Of a stretch of 56,232 nucleotides of DNA, positions 9,108 to 20,000 are shown in pieces. The DNA is from Prevotella sp. CAG:1031 (GTDB lineage: Bacteria; Bacteroidota; Bacteroidia; Bacteroidales; Muribaculaceae): the NCBI GenBank assembly GCA_000431215.1, contig HF985609.1, positions 1 through 56,232 on the forward strand, in the 5' to 3' direction. A model generated the notes under the pieces. It searched no databases and was not told the origin of the DNA. It saw only the letters and a list, made by a program, of their open reading frames with translations. A program made the position numbers and the translations under genes. Numbering within the stretch: position 1 is the first letter of the stretch; every line of letters starts with the position of its first letter.

Positions 9108-9111
9108 CCTC

Positions 9112-9489
9112 ATGACCTCAGCTCTGAAGAAAGAACTCGCCCGCGACACCGACGGCCTCCTGACCTACGAATATCTGGCCAACCATATCGACGACTGCGA
9201 CAGAGACCTTCCCGGCCTCGTCGACAACATGATAGCCGTCGACTCGACAGGCCAGTTCATCGTCAGCGCCGCCCGCTATCTGGCCGCCATCGATCTCGAA
9301 CGCTACCGCCGCCATATCGACCGCCTCGTGGCCACAGCCATCGAGCGCGACCACGAGCGCCGCTATATCGCCGACCTGCTGCCGGCGATCTGGGGCGCCG
9401 ACTACGGCGCCCGCGCCGCCGAGCTCAGCGCCACCGACAACAACTTCAGGCGCATCTACCGCCGTGTGACCCCCGCCGCGAGCATCTGA
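9112..9489 (+). CDS. Unknown 125-residue protein at the end of the oxidoreductase operon
   Basis: A soluble 125-residue protein starting four bases after the gamma-subunit stop, so almost certainly co-transcribed. I do not recognise a family. It is rich in Asp, Arg and Ala, has predicted helices throughout (for example around LERYRRHIDRLVATAIERDH), no cysteine pairs and no membrane segment. Codon choice matches its neighbours, and the ORF is followed by non-coding sequence and a new promoter, which supports a real gene. An accessory or assembly role is only a guess from position. Confidence 0.7.
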   Translation: MTSALKKELARDTDGLLTYEYLANHIDDCDRDLPGLVDNMIAVDSTGQFIVSAARYLAAIDLERYRRHIDRLVATAIERDHERRYIADLLPAIWGADYGARAAELSATDNNFRRIYRRVTPAASI

Positions 9490-9514
9490 CATCGACAGAG
9501 CCGGCCGAGGCCGA

Positions 9515-9546
9515 TTGGTTTTTCTCGCCCTTTTTTCGTAACTTTG
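9515..9546 (+). promoter_or_regulatory. Bacteroidetes promoter of the YidE-type transporter
   Basis: TTG at 9515-9517, a 21-base spacer and TAACTTTG at 9539-9546. The start would be near 9553, leaving a leader of about 60 bases before the ATG at 9612. Confidence 0.78.
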
Positions 9547-9611
9547 CGGCCTGTTTCGGAACTAACCCTCCGGAACGGGCTGTCTTTTTTCTGTCATTAA
9601 CTGTTCATTCT

Positions 9612-11261
9612 ATGAATTGGTTCCTTGAACTTCTCGGTCCCGGAAACATATCGCTGGCAAGCACCCTGGTGCTCTACTCCTTCGTCATCGCCTCGGGCTG
9701 TTTCCTCGGAAAGATAAAAATCGCGGGAGTGTCGCTTGGCGTCACTTTCGTATTGTTTATGGGTATTCTGATGGGGCATTTCGGCTACACGGTCAACCCC
9801 GAAGTGCTGAAATTCATCCGCGAATTCGGCCTCATACTCTTTATCTTCTCGATAGGACTTCAGGTCGGCCCCTCGTTCTTCTCGTCGTTTAAAAAAGGAG
9901 GTATAGTTCTCAACGGTCTGGCCGTTCTGATGATTCTGCTCAACGTCGGAATAGTGCTCGCGATATTCTATATCGACGGCCACACCGACATCGCCGCCCT
10001 CGTCGGCGTCATGAGCGGCGCCGTCACCAACACCCCCGGACTTGCCGCCGCCCAGCAGACAGCCGATACCGCCGAAGCCATCAACACAATGTCGATGGGC
10101 TACGCCGCCGCCTATCCCCTCGGAGTCGTCGGCATCATAACCTCGATGTTCGTCATCAAAGGAATCTTCAAGATAAAGGTGGCCGACGAGATGAAGAAAA
10201 TCGACGACGAAGCCGAGTCCAACCACCATCAGCCCCATGTCATCACCTTCGAAGTCACCAACCCGCGCCTCGAAGGCAAGAATCTGCGCGATCTCCACGA
10301 AGTCATCGGGCGCGACTTCGTAGTGTCGAGGATAATGGCTCCCGACGGGCAGGTCAGCATACCGACCAGCTCGACCGTGCTGACCCTCGGCGAGAAGCTT
10401 TACGTCGTCATGTCGCCCGACGACGAGGAAGTGTTCCGCACCGTCATAGGCCCCGAAATCGAACTCGAATGGGAAGAAGTGCCATCGACCGTAGTGTCGC
10501 GCCGCATCGTCATAACCAAAAGCGAGATCAATGGCGTTGCTCTCGGAAGCCTCCGCCTGCGTGCCGCCTATAACCTCAACGCGACGCGCGTCAACCGCGC
10601 CGGCGTCGACCTCCTTGCCTCGCCCAGCCTGCGACTTCAGATGGGCGACCGCATAACCGTGGTCGGCGGCATCAACGACATCAACCGCGTGGCCGCCCGT
10701 CTGGGCAACTCGCTCAAACGACTCAACCAGCCCAACATAATAACCATCTTCGTCGGCATCATGCTCGGCATAATTCTCGGTTCGGTCAACCTCGGATTCG
10801 GAATGAAGCTCGGCCTCGCCGGCGGCCCTCTTATCGTGGCCATTCTGCTGAGCCGTTTCGGCTATAAGCTCAAGCTCGTCACCTACACCTCGACGTCGGC
10901 ATCGCTGCTGATGCGCGAGCTCGGGATATGCCTTTTCCTCGCCTCGGTCGGAATATCGTCGGGCGACGGGTTCGCCGAAACCGTCTTCAACCTTCAGGGA
11001 ATGTGGTGGGTTATCTGGGGATTCATAATAACCTTCGTGCCCCTGCTCATAGTGGGCTGCATAGCCCGCGGCGTCTACAAAATCAACTACCTGACGATAA
11101 CCGGTCTCTTCTCGGGCAGCTACACCGATCCCCCGGCCCTTGCCTACGCCGGCAACAGCTCGGGCAGCGACGCTCCGGCCGTGGCCTATTCGACGGTCTA
11201 CCCGCTGACGATGTTTCTGCGCGTAGTGGCCGCTCAGGTGCTGATTCTTTGCCTGTTCTGA
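9612..11261 (+). CDS. YidE/YbjL/AspT-family transporter with two RCK_C domains
   Basis: The 549-residue protein has the family layout: an N-terminal membrane block of about five helices (residues 10-190), two TrkA-C (RCK_C) domains in the middle (about 200-365), and a C-terminal membrane block (about 375-549). Duplicated segments SGAVTNTPGLAAAQQ and SGSYTDPPALAYA mark the two antiporter halves of the AspT/YidE duplication family. It is an inner-membrane transporter or exchanger; the substrate is unknown. It has its own promoter and is followed by pfkA after 60 bases with a separate promoter-like sequence. Confidence 0.9.
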   Translation: MNWFLELLGPGNISLASTLVLYSFVIASGCFLGKIKIAGVSLGVTFVLFMGILMGHFGYTVNPEVLKFIREFGLILFIFSIGLQVGPSFFSSFKKGGIVLNGLAVLMILLNVGIVLAIFYIDGHTDIAALVGVMSGAVTNTPGLAAAQQTADTAEAINTMSMGYAAAYPLGVVGIITSMFVIKGIFKIKVADEMKKIDDEAESNHHQPHVITFEVTNPRLEGKNLRDLHEVIGRDFVVSRIMAPDGQVSIPTSSTVLTLGEKLYVVMSPDDEEVFRTVIGPEIELEWEEVPSTVVSRRIVITKSEINGVALGSLRLRAAYNLNATRVNRAGVDLLASPSLRLQMGDRITVVGGINDINRVAARLGNSLKRLNQPNIITIFVGIMLGIILGSVNLGFGMKLGLAGGPLIVAILLSRFGYKLKLVTYTSTSASLLMRELGICLFLASVGISSGDGFAETVFNLQGMWWVIWGFIITFVPLLIVGCIARGVYKINYLTITGLFSGSYTDPPALAYAGNSSGSDAPAVAYSTVYPLTMFLRVVAAQVLILCLF

Positions 11262-11279
11262 GAAAAATCATTATCTTTA
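11248..11279 (+). promoter_or_regulatory. Likely promoter of pfkA
   Basis: TTTG at 11248-11251 (inside the end of the transporter gene), a 20-base spacer and TATCTTTA at 11272-11279. The last base departs from TAnnTTTG. The transcript would start near 11286, about 36 bases before the pfkA start. Confidence 0.6.
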
Positions 11280-11321
11280 CGCCCTCACAGAAACAACTAA
11301 CAGTAGAGATTATCCAACGCT

Positions 11322-12302
11322 ATGTCACAGATCAAATGTATCGGCATCCTGACCTCCGGAGGCGACGCCCCCGGAATGAACGCCGCAATCCGCGCCGTCA
11401 CGCGCTCGGCCATCTACGGCGGACTCAAAGTCAAAGGAATCTACCGCGGCTACCGCGGCCTCATCACCGATGAAATCGAGGAATTCAAGACCCAGAACGT
11501 CTCGAACATCATAAACCGCGGCGGAACGATTCTGAAGACGGCCCGATGCAAGGAATTCCAGACCCCCGAAGGTCGCCAGCTCGCCTACGACAACCTGCGC
11601 CGCCACGAAATCGACGCCCTCGTCGTTATCGGCGGCGACGGCTCGCTGACAGGCGCCCGAATCTTCGCCAACGAATTCAACCTGCCGATCATCGGACTGC
11701 CGGGCACAATCGACAACGACCTCTACGGAACCGACACGACGATAGGCTACGACACCGCTTTGAACACCATTATGGAATGTGTCGACAAAATCCGCGACAC
11801 AGCGACCAGCCACGAGCGCCTCTTCTTTATCGAAGTCATGGGGCGCGACGCCGGATTCCTCGCCCTCAACGGCGCTATCGCCGCCGGCGCCGAAGCGGCC
11901 ATCATTCCCGAGATATCGACCAAGGTCGACCAGCTTGCCGAACTTATCCAGAACGGCTTCCGCAAGAGCAAGAACTCGTCGATAGTGCTCGTGGCCGAAA
12001 GCCCCGTCACCGGCGGAGCCATGGCGCTGGCCGAGCGCGTCGAGAAAGAATATCCGGGCTACGATGTGCGCGTCTCGATTCTCGGCCATCTCCAGCGCGG
12101 CGGATCGCCGACGGCCCACGACCGCATCCTCGCCTCGCGCATGGGAGCTGCCGCCATCGACGCCATCATGGAAGACCAGCGCAACGTCATGATCGGAATC
12201 CGCAACGACGAGATCGTCTACGTTCCCTTCTCGAAAGCCATCAAAAACGACAAGCCGATCAACCGCGAGCTGCTCGACACTCTGCGACGCCTTTCGATCT
12301 GA
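11322..12302 (+). CDS. pfkA: ATP-dependent 6-phosphofructokinase
   Basis: PfkA phosphorylates fructose 6-phosphate in glycolysis. The 326-residue product has the N-terminal LTSGGDAPGMNAAIR nucleotide motif, the VVIGGDGSLTGA segment, the catalytic loop GTIDNDLYGTDTTIGYDTA with the TIDND proton-acceptor Asp, the MGRDAGFLAL motif and the substrate segment LGHLQRGGSPTAHDR. The Gly after GGDGS-type sequence suggests the ATP-dependent form. A strong terminator follows 54 bases downstream. Confidence 0.97.
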   Translation: MSQIKCIGILTSGGDAPGMNAAIRAVTRSAIYGGLKVKGIYRGYRGLITDEIEEFKTQNVSNIINRGGTILKTARCKEFQTPEGRQLAYDNLRRHEIDALVVIGGDGSLTGARIFANEFNLPIIGLPGTIDNDLYGTDTTIGYDTALNTIMECVDKIRDTATSHERLFFIEVMGRDAGFLALNGAIAAGAEAAIIPEISTKVDQLAELIQNGFRKSKNSSIVLVAESPVTGGAMALAERVEKEYPGYDVRVSILGHLQRGGSPTAHDRILASRMGAAAIDAIMEDQRNVMIGIRNDEIVYVPFSKAIKNDKPINRELLDTLRRLSI

Positions 12303-12309
12303 ATTTCCG

Positions 12310-12345
12310 ATTAGTCTAATTGGTCTAATTAGACTGATAAGTCAT
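12310..12345. repeat. Nonanucleotide-period intergenic repeat (four units)
   Basis: Units attagtcta, attggtcta, attagactg and ataagtcat lie directly after the pfkA stop and before its terminator. The tract contains the 12-base palindrome GTCTAATTAGAC at 12323-12334, also present at 34040-34051. Confidence 0.72.
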
Positions 12346-12356
12346 AAAACCCATTG

Positions 12357-12390
12357 CAGCACGGCCCTTAAAAGGCCGTGCTGTATTTTT
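12357..12390 (+). terminator. Rho-independent terminator after pfkA
   Basis: CAGCACGGCC (12357-12366) pairs perfectly with GGCCGTGCTG (12374-12383) around a seven-base loop, then TATTTTTT. From here to the start at 12559 I see an AT-rich leader with no further gene. Confidence 0.92.
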
Positions 12391-12558
12391 TCAGTAGTGT
12401 TAAACTCTGGCATTTTGGCAATTATCTAACTAACTTTAACACTGCGCTGCTGCTATGTCGGGGGCTTATTCGTAAATTCGCAACGTCGCTCGCGATTTTA
12501 ATGAAATCACATATTCATCATTAATTCTACATTCATAAACAACTTTAAAACTTCCAGC

Positions 12559-15500
12559 ATGAGAAAACGCATCTTTGCTGCCGTCATGGCTCTGTGCGTC
12601 ATGTGCGGCTTTTTTGTTGCCGCCTCCGCGCAGTCTGTGACCCGGCTTTCGGCAACGAGTCCGTTCACGGGATTTATCGGGTCGAAACCGGCAATAAAAT
12701 CCAATGTTCCCGCTCTTCCGACGGGGAAAGTCACCGGTAGTGTCAGACCTCCCATGCGTGCCGAGGCCGACGCTCCGGTCATCTACGGCTCGCTGATCAC
12801 CGGTGACGGTCTCGACCTTTCGGCCGGTGTCTACAGCTTCCCGGCATCGTCAGATCTGACTCTCACCCCGGTCAACATCTGGGCCAAACAGCCTGCCAAC
12901 GCCGGCGGCGTCTATGTCAATGGCAAGTATTACTACTTCCACTACTTCGAATCGAGCGGCGCCCTGTTCACCTACTTCGTGGTCGCCGACGCCTCTACAT
13001 GGGAGATACTCTCGAGCACCCGCAACAGAGATATCGGCCCCTGCACCGACCTCGCCTACGACCCGATAACCGAAACCATCTACGGTTGCTTCAGCAAGTC
13101 AACCAAAGACGGCTATCTGTTCGGCTCGGTGTCGAAAACCGGCGCAGTCACCCAGATCGCCGAAATGACGAATCCTCTCTACACCCTTGCCTGCGACGTC
13201 GACGGCACTCTCTACGCCATCAACTCGTCAGGCGTTCTCTGCACTGTCGACAAGGAAAACGGCAAGCTGACAACCGTCGGCTCGACCGGCATACGTCCCG
13301 ACTACGTCCAGTCGATGACATTCGACATGGCGTCGAGACGCCTTTTCTGGGCCGCCTGCACCGAGACATCCTCGGGCCTCTATGAGATTGCCCCGGCCAC
13401 GGGCAAGGCCACTCTGATCAAGAAGTTCGACAACGGCGAGGAATTCTGCGGAATCTACACCCTCAGCCAGGGCGCCGACGCGAAAGCTCCCGGCGAACTG
13501 ACCGACTTCAAAGCCGAATACGACATCACTACCCTCGACGGCGTCAACGTAAGCTTCAAAATGCCGGCCAAAGCCTTCGACGGAACGGCTCTGTCGGGCA
13601 AAATCGACTGGATTATATCGCTCGACGACAAAGACCTCGACCTCGGCGAAGCCAATCCCGGTGAAACCGTGACCCTGAGCTTCAGCAGCGGCACCGTCGG
13701 CATGCACACAATCAGCGCTTTCGCACGCAACAGCTCGGGCAAAGGCCCTCAGGCAAGCGAACGCAAATGGATCGGTGTCGACACCCCGCTGCCCCTCGAA
13801 AACTGCAAACTGACCGTCAGCGGCGATCAGGCCACCATCTCATGGGACGCTCCCGTCAAGGGCGCCCACGACGGCTATTTCGACCCCGCTGCCGTCAACT
13901 ACCGCGTCATACGCCAGCCCGGCAACGTGACCGTATGCCAGAAGACAACCCAGACGAGCTACACCGATAAGCTCGACCTCTCGCGTCTGGCTTCTTATTA
14001 TTACGACGTCATAACATATGTCGGAGACGCTGAAGGCGCTACTACCTCCACCAACACCATGCTCGTCGGCGAAGCTTTCGCCATCCCCTACAGCGAGAAC
14101 TTCTCGAACTCCGAAAACTTCAAGCTTTTCACCGTCATCGACGCCAACAAAGACGGCAAGACATGGGTCTGGGAAGACCAGTGCGCAAAGAGCTCTTACA
14201 GCCTCAAGGAGTCGATGAACGACTGGCTGATCACTCCGCCGCTGAAGTTCGAAGCCGACTATATCTATACCCTCCGCTTCAAAGTGCTGACACGCGGATA
14301 TAAAGAGTCGTTCAACGTCTGGTACGGCACTCAGCCTACTGTCGAAGGCATGACCACCGAAATCCTCGAGACCACAGTCACCGACAACACCGAAATGCGC
14401 CAGTTCGAAGTGCGCTTCCGTCCGTCGGGCGGCAGCGGCTATCTCGGCTTCCACCATGTCAGCGACGCCGCGCGCTTCAACTTCTACCTCGACGACATCA
14501 AGGTTGACCGCTCGGCCTCTGTCAAGGCTCCCGCCGCTATCGAAGACCTCACCGTAACCCCCGCCCCCAACGGCGCCCTGAAATTCACCGTCAGCTTCCA
14601 CGCTCCCGCTAAGAATATCGGCGGCGAGGCTCTGACATCGCTCAAGAGCGTCACGCTCTACCATGGCGACCGTCTTATCAAGACCTTCAGCAATCTCAAG
14701 CCCGGCGACCTGCTGACCCAGGCCGATATCGTATGCAGCGCCGGAGCAAACAGTGTGCGCGCTTACGCCGAAAGCAGCGAAGGCAAAGGCCTCGAAGCCA
14801 CTGCCGACTTCTTTATCGGCCCCGATATGCCCGCACGATGCACCAACATTCATCTCGAAGAGAAAGACGGCAAGGCAATCCTGACATGGGACGCTCCAAA
14901 GGCCGGACACAACGGCGGTTATATCGACCCCACGACGCTGAAATTCCATGTCGCACGCCAGAACTTCGTCACCGGTCAGGTTGAGCCGACAGCCATGAAT
15001 CTTACCGAGTGCCGCTTCGAAGAGGTTCCCGAGATTTCGACCGAACAGGAGTCTGTAGCCTATTTTGTTTATCCTGTCAACGAGCAGGGTATCGGCGACG
15101 GCTACGCTTCGAACTCTATTCTTTTCGGAACCCCATACGCTCTCCCCTGGAAAGAATCGTTCCCCAATGCCAATCTTACCTACGACACCTGGCGCACCGA
15201 GAGCAGCGACGAGTCGTCGACATGGGGCACAGCCCAGAGCGGAGTCTATCCCTCGTGCACGGCTTCTGACGGCGACAGCGGCCTGATTTCCTATCAGCCC
15301 GCCGTAGAGAATTCATGGTCGGTGCTGACCAGCGGAAAAATCTCGGTCAAAGAGGCCGCCAACCCTGTTGTTGAATTCGACTACTACCACAAGAAGGGGA
15401 GCGACGACAAGATAACGCTCCTTGTCAGCGACAACGGCGTAGACTTCAATCCGGCCGGGACTGTCGACATGAGCGCCAGCGGCGATGGCAACGGATGGAA

Positions 15501-17010
15501 GACGGCTTCGTTCCCCATCCCGGCCTACGGCAATAAAGAGTATATCCAGATCGCTATCCGCGTTGACTGCGGAAACTCGATGACGTCGGTTCATATCGAC
15601 AGAATCGTTGTCCGCAACCTTTCCGACAAAGACCTTGCCGCAACGAAGCTCACCGCTCCGCTCCGTTTCGAGGCCGGTAAGCCGGGCGTGTTCACCGCCA
15701 CTGTCTCGAACGTCGGACTGCGCAACGCCGATGTCTTCACCGTTGTGCTGAACCGCGACGGACAGCAGGCTGCCATTGTCAACGGAACCAATCTCGCCGC
15801 CGGCGACACCCGCGACTATGAGTTCACTCTGACCCCCGACGAGACTTATCCCGACTTCTCGAAGTATCAGGCTGTAGTGAATATCGAAGGCGACGGCGAT
15901 CTTTCGAACAACACTTCGAAAACCGTCAAGGCTGTTGTCGTGCGCCCGATTCTCCCCGTAGTCACCGATCTGCAGGGTTCGTTCAACGAAGCCACCTCTA
16001 CCGTCGATCTCTCGTGGAGCGCTCCCGACCTCAAGTCAGGCCCCTGGACAACCGACACTTTCGAGAACTACAACGCCTTCATAACCGAAAATATAGGCGA
16101 CTGGAGAACTGTCGATGTCGACGGCGCGATGACAATCTTTATCTCGGGCCTCCCCTTGTGGCAGAACTGCACCGACCCCCAGGCCTTCATCGTCTTCAAT
16201 CCGACCGAGCTCGGCATTGACATCAGCAAGGTAGAGAACACCATGTTCGCCCCCCACAGCGGCGATCAGATGCTCGTTTCGTTCGCTTCATACGCCCAGT
16301 ATAATAACGACTGGATCGTATCGCCGCTCCTGAGCGGCAACGCCCAGACAATCTCGTTCTGGGTTCGCGCTCTGACAACCCAGTCGGGCAAGGAATCGTT
16401 CGAGTTCCTCACCACCGACGGAGATTTCCGCGAAGACCTCGAGAGCTATGTCAGAAACGACGAAGTCTCGGGCGAAATCGACGACATCTGGACAGAAATC
16501 AAGGTCGACGTTCCCGCCGGAACAAAGTATTTCGCTATCCGCTGCACCTCGTCGAGCAAGTGGGGCCTCTGCGTCGATGACATCACCTATACTCCCGCCG
16601 CAGCCAGCGATATCGAATTCAAGGGCTACAACATTGTCTGCAACGGCCAGACCCTCAATAACTCGCCTGTCCAGCAGACAACCTACAGCCAGCCTGACAT
16701 CGACATCAACAGCGGTTACCGTTTCAACATTGTCTGTGTCTACGACAAGGGTCTCTCGGCTCCCTCGAACGAGTATGCCATCGGCAAACTCGGCCTCGAA
16801 GGCATCGGTGCCGACAATGTCAGCGTAACCTCTGCCGGTGGCGAGATTGTCATTACCGGCGCCGCCGGACAGACCTATGCCGTCTATACTCCGGCCGGCC
16901 TGACCGCGGCCCTGGGCGTTGCCGCCCCGACCGAAAAGATTGCCGCTGCCGAAGGCATATACCTCGTCAAGGTCGGCGACAGAATCTTCAAAGTAGCCGT
17001 CAGAAAATAA
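12559..17010 (+). CDS. Giant secreted multidomain protein (propeller, FnIII, choice-of-anchor J), paralogue A
   Basis: This 1483-residue protein starts with a classical signal peptide (cleavage near residue 25, after SAQ). Approximate domains: beta-propeller-like repeats 75-300; fibronectin-III-like domains 305-500; a choice-of-anchor J jelly roll 507-655 (marker DWLITPPLKF); FnIII-like 658-850; a second jelly roll 855-1020; a CARDB-like domain 1024-1124; a third jelly roll 1160-1347 (DDWIVSP-like DWIVSPLLSG); and a C-terminal tail 1414-1483 ending GIYLVKVGDRIFKVAVRK. The tail resembles Por-secretion/T9SS-type sorting tails, so surface display is likely. Next to it is a full-length paralogue, evidently a tandem duplication. 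Function unknown; adhesion or glycan binding is plausible. Confidence 0.85.
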   Translation: MRKRIFAAVMALCVMCGFFVAASAQSVTRLSATSPFTGFIGSKPAIKSNVPALPTGKVTGSVRPPMRAEADAPVIYGSLITGDGLDLSAGVYSFPASSDLTLTPVNIWAKQPANAGGVYVNGKYYYFHYFESSGALFTYFVVADASTWEILSSTRNRDIGPCTDLAYDPITETIYGCFSKSTKDGYLFGSVSKTGAVTQIAEMTNPLYTLACDVDGTLYAINSSGVLCTVDKENGKLTTVGSTGIRPDYVQSMTFDMASRRLFWAACTETSSGLYEIAPATGKATLIKKFDNGEEFCGIYTLSQGADAKAPGELTDFKAEYDITTLDGVNVSFKMPAKAFDGTALSGKIDWIISLDDKDLDLGEANPGETVTLSFSSGTVGMHTISAFARNSSGKGPQASERKWIGVDTPLPLENCKLTVSGDQATISWDAPVKGAHDGYFDPAAVNYRVIRQPGNVTVCQKTTQTSYTDKLDLSRLASYYYDVITYVGDAEGATTSTNTMLVGEAFAIPYSENFSNSENFKLFTVIDANKDGKTWVWEDQCAKSSYSLKESMNDWLITPPLKFEADYIYTLRFKVLTRGYKESFNVWYGTQPTVEGMTTEILETTVTDNTEMRQFEVRFRPSGGSGYLGFHHVSDAARFNFYLDDIKVDRSASVKAPAAIEDLTVTPAPNGALKFTVSFHAPAKNIGGEALTSLKSVTLYHGDRLIKTFSNLKPGDLLTQADIVCSAGANSVRAYAESSEGKGLEATADFFIGPDMPARCTNIHLEEKDGKAILTWDAPKAGHNGGYIDPTTLKFHVARQNFVTGQVEPTAMNLTECRFEEVPEISTEQESVAYFVYPVNEQGIGDGYASNSILFGTPYALPWKESFPNANLTYDTWRTESSDESSTWGTAQSGVYPSCTASDGDSGLISYQPAVENSWSVLTSGKISVKEAANPVVEFDYYHKKGSDDKITLLVSDNGVDFNPAGTVDMSASGDGNGWKTASFPIPAYGNKEYIQIAIRVDCGNSMTSVHIDRIVVRNLSDKDLAATKLTAPLRFEAGKPGVFTATVSNVGLRNADVFTVVLNRDGQQAAIVNGTNLAAGDTRDYEFTLTPDETYPDFSKYQAVVNIEGDGDLSNNTSKTVKAVVVRPILPVVTDLQGSFNEATSTVDLSWSAPDLKSGPWTTDTFENYNAFITENIGDWRTVDVDGAMTIFISGLPLWQNCTDPQAFIVFNPTELGIDISKVENTMFAPHSGDQMLVSFASYAQYNNDWIVSPLLSGNAQTISFWVRALTTQSGKESFEFLTTDGDFREDLESYVRNDEVSGEIDDIWTEIKVDVPAGTKYFAIRCTSSSKWGLCVDDITYTPAAASDIEFKGYNIVCNGQTLNNSPVQQTTYSQPDIDINSGYRFNIVCVYDKGLSAPSNEYAIGKLGLEGIGADNVSVTSAGGEIVITGAAGQTYAVYTPAGLTAALGVAAPTEKIAAAEGIYLVKVGDRIFKVAVRK

Positions 17011-17073
17011 AATCAATCATCGAATCGCTGAATACGGGCAGCTTATCTGCAAATCATAAAAATAAAAATAAGC

Positions 17074-20000
17074 ATGAAAAAACGCATTTTTACTGTTGTT
17101 ACGGCTCTCTGCGTTATGTGCGGTCTCATGACCGCACAGACGCCCCGGGTTATTACGCAGCAGTCTGAACCGGCCCTCACGCAGGGGCTAATAGGGCCCC
17201 AGCCGGCTTCAAAAGCCAACTTCCGCCTTCCCAAGGCAAAGAAAGTTGCCACTGTCAGGCCCCCCATGCGCGCCGAAGCAGCCGATGAAATCCCGGTGCT
17301 CTACGGCTCGCTGATTTCATACGCCGCAGGAGGTGCTTCAGACAAGACCTATGGCATCTACAGTTTCCCGGCATCTGCCGATCTGACGTTCACCTCTCTG
17401 GTGACGTCGCCGAATATGCTTGCCAATGCCGGCGGCACTTATGCCAACGGCAAATATTATTTTATCTACTACGCCGAAGCTATGGGTGCACTGCTCACCT
17501 ACTACCGTATCGCCGATGCCGACACGTGGGAACTGCTCTCGAGCTTCCGTGTGGATAACACGAGCCTCTGCACCGACCTCACCTACGACCCGACAACCGA
17601 AACCATCTACGGTTGCTTCCGCAATGCCGCCGGAACAGGTTATGTGTTCGGCACGATGTCGAAATCCGATGCCTCGGTGACCCCCATCTCGGCTCTCGAG
17701 ACGCCTCTGTTCACTCTCGCAAGCGATGTCAACGGAACTCTCTATGGCATCACGGCCGCCGGAAATCTCGTCACCGTCGACAAGGAAACCGGTAAGCTGA
17801 CCACCGTCGGCGCTACCGGGCTCAAGCCCGCCTTCACCCAGTCGATGACCTTCGACATGGCAACCGGGCGCCTTTTCTGGACAGCCTGCACCGAGAGATC
17901 CAACGGCCTCTATGAAGTCGACCCAAAAACCGGCGCCGCCACTCTGATCAAGCTCTTCGACGGCAATGAAGAGTTCGCCGGTCTCTACACCCGTTCTCAG
18001 GGCGCCGCCGCAAAAGCGCCCGGCGAACTGACCGACTTCAAAGCCGACTACGATGTCAATTCCGTTTCCGACATTAAAGTCAGCTTCACAATGCCCTCCA
18101 AGGCCTACGACGGATCGGCTCTGAGCGGAAAAGTGAAATGGACTGTCATGCTCGACGATGTCGAAATCGAATCGGGCGAAGCCAATGTCGGCGCAAAGGT
18201 CACTACTACCCTCAGCAGCGTGCCTGTCGGTATGCACACCATCACAGCCTGCGCCCGCAACGACTCAGGCAAAGGCCCCCAGTCGAAAGAACGCAAATGG
18301 ATCGGTGTCGACACCCCGCTGCCGCTTGAGAACGTCAAGCTCTCCTTCAGCGGCGAGACGGCGACCCTCACCTGGGACGCTCCCAAGGGTTCGGCCCACA
18401 ATGGATATTTCGACCCCGCCAAGGTCAGCTACCGCGTGATACGCCAGCCCGGCAATATTGTCGTCTGCGACAAGACTACCGACAGAACCATCACTGACCG
18501 CCTTGAAGTCTCGCGCCTGACCTATTACTACTACTACGACGTCGTCACCTTTGTAGGCGAAACCCAGGGCGAGACCACACCGTCGAACAAGATTCTCGTC
18601 GGCGAAGCCTTCAGCATCCCCTACACCGAGAATTTCTCAAATGCCGACAACTTCAACCTCTTCACCGTTATCGACGCCAACCACGACGGCAAATACTGGA
18701 CGTGGGACGAAGAGCGCGCAAAGAGCGGTTACAGCGTCACCAACGACATGGACGACTGGCTGATCACTCCCCCGATGAAGTTCGACAGCGGTTATATCTA
18801 CACGATGCGTTTCAATGTGTCGACGCGCAGCTATGTCGAGAAGTTCAACGTATGGTTCGGAACCGAGCCCACCGTTGAAGGAATGACCAAGGAGATTCTC
18901 CCGACTATGGCGACCGACAACAAGGAGCCGCGCCAGATTACCATCCAGTTCCGCCCGACGGCGACAGGCCCCGGCTATCTCGGCATCCATCAGGTCAGCG
19001 ACCGCGAGCGCTACAACATCTTCATCGACGACATCGAAGTTGTCCGCGCCGCCTCTGTCAAGGCTCCCGCCGCAATCGCAGACCTCACCGTCACGCCCGC
19101 CGACAAGGGCGCCCTGAAATGCAGTATCAGCTTCCATGCTCCCTCGACGAGTATCGACGGCGCGCCTCTGACATCGATAAAGAGCATCTCGCTCTTCCAC
19201 GGCGACCGCATCATCAAGAAGTTCACCAACCCCGCACCCGGAGCCGCGCTGACCCACGAGAACATAACCTGCGCCAAGGGGGACAACAGCTTCCGCATCT
19301 TCGCCGAGAACGAGATCGGACAGGGTCTTGAGTCTACGGCTTCAGCCTTTATCGGCCCCGATATTCCCGGCCCCGCCAACAATATCCACCTTCAGGAGAA
19401 AGACGGCAAGGCCGTGCTGACCTGGGACGCTCCCACCGAAGGCCGCAACGGAGGATATATCGACCCCGCCACGCTGAAATACTACGTCGGCCGTCAGAAT
19501 TTCGTCAACGGCGGTATCGAGTCGGCTGCCGAGAATATCACCGAGCGCACCTTCTCGGAGGTTCCCGTTCTTCCCGGCCAGCAGGGCTCGGTAGCCTACT
19601 ATGTCTATGCCGTCAGCGATCAGGGCTACGGCTACGGCTATCCCTCGAATGTCATCATCATGGGAACGCCTTACTCACTGCCCTGGAAAGAGTCGTTCCC
19701 CAACGCAGCTCCGACCTACGAGACATGGCGCCCCGAGGTCAGCGATCCTTCCTCGACATGGGGTCTGACCGAAGCCGGTGTATATCCCTCCTGCCAGGCC
19801 TACGACCTCGACAACGGCATGATTTCCTATCAGCCCGGAATCGAGCAGTCGTGGGGCATACTGACCAGCGGAAAGATTTCGCTCAAGGATGCCGCCACTC
19901 CGATTGTCGAGTTCAACTACTACCACAAGAACCACAGCGAAGACAAGATTACCCTGCTTATCAGCGGCAACGGCGTAGACTTTGAGCCTGTCGGCGTCAT

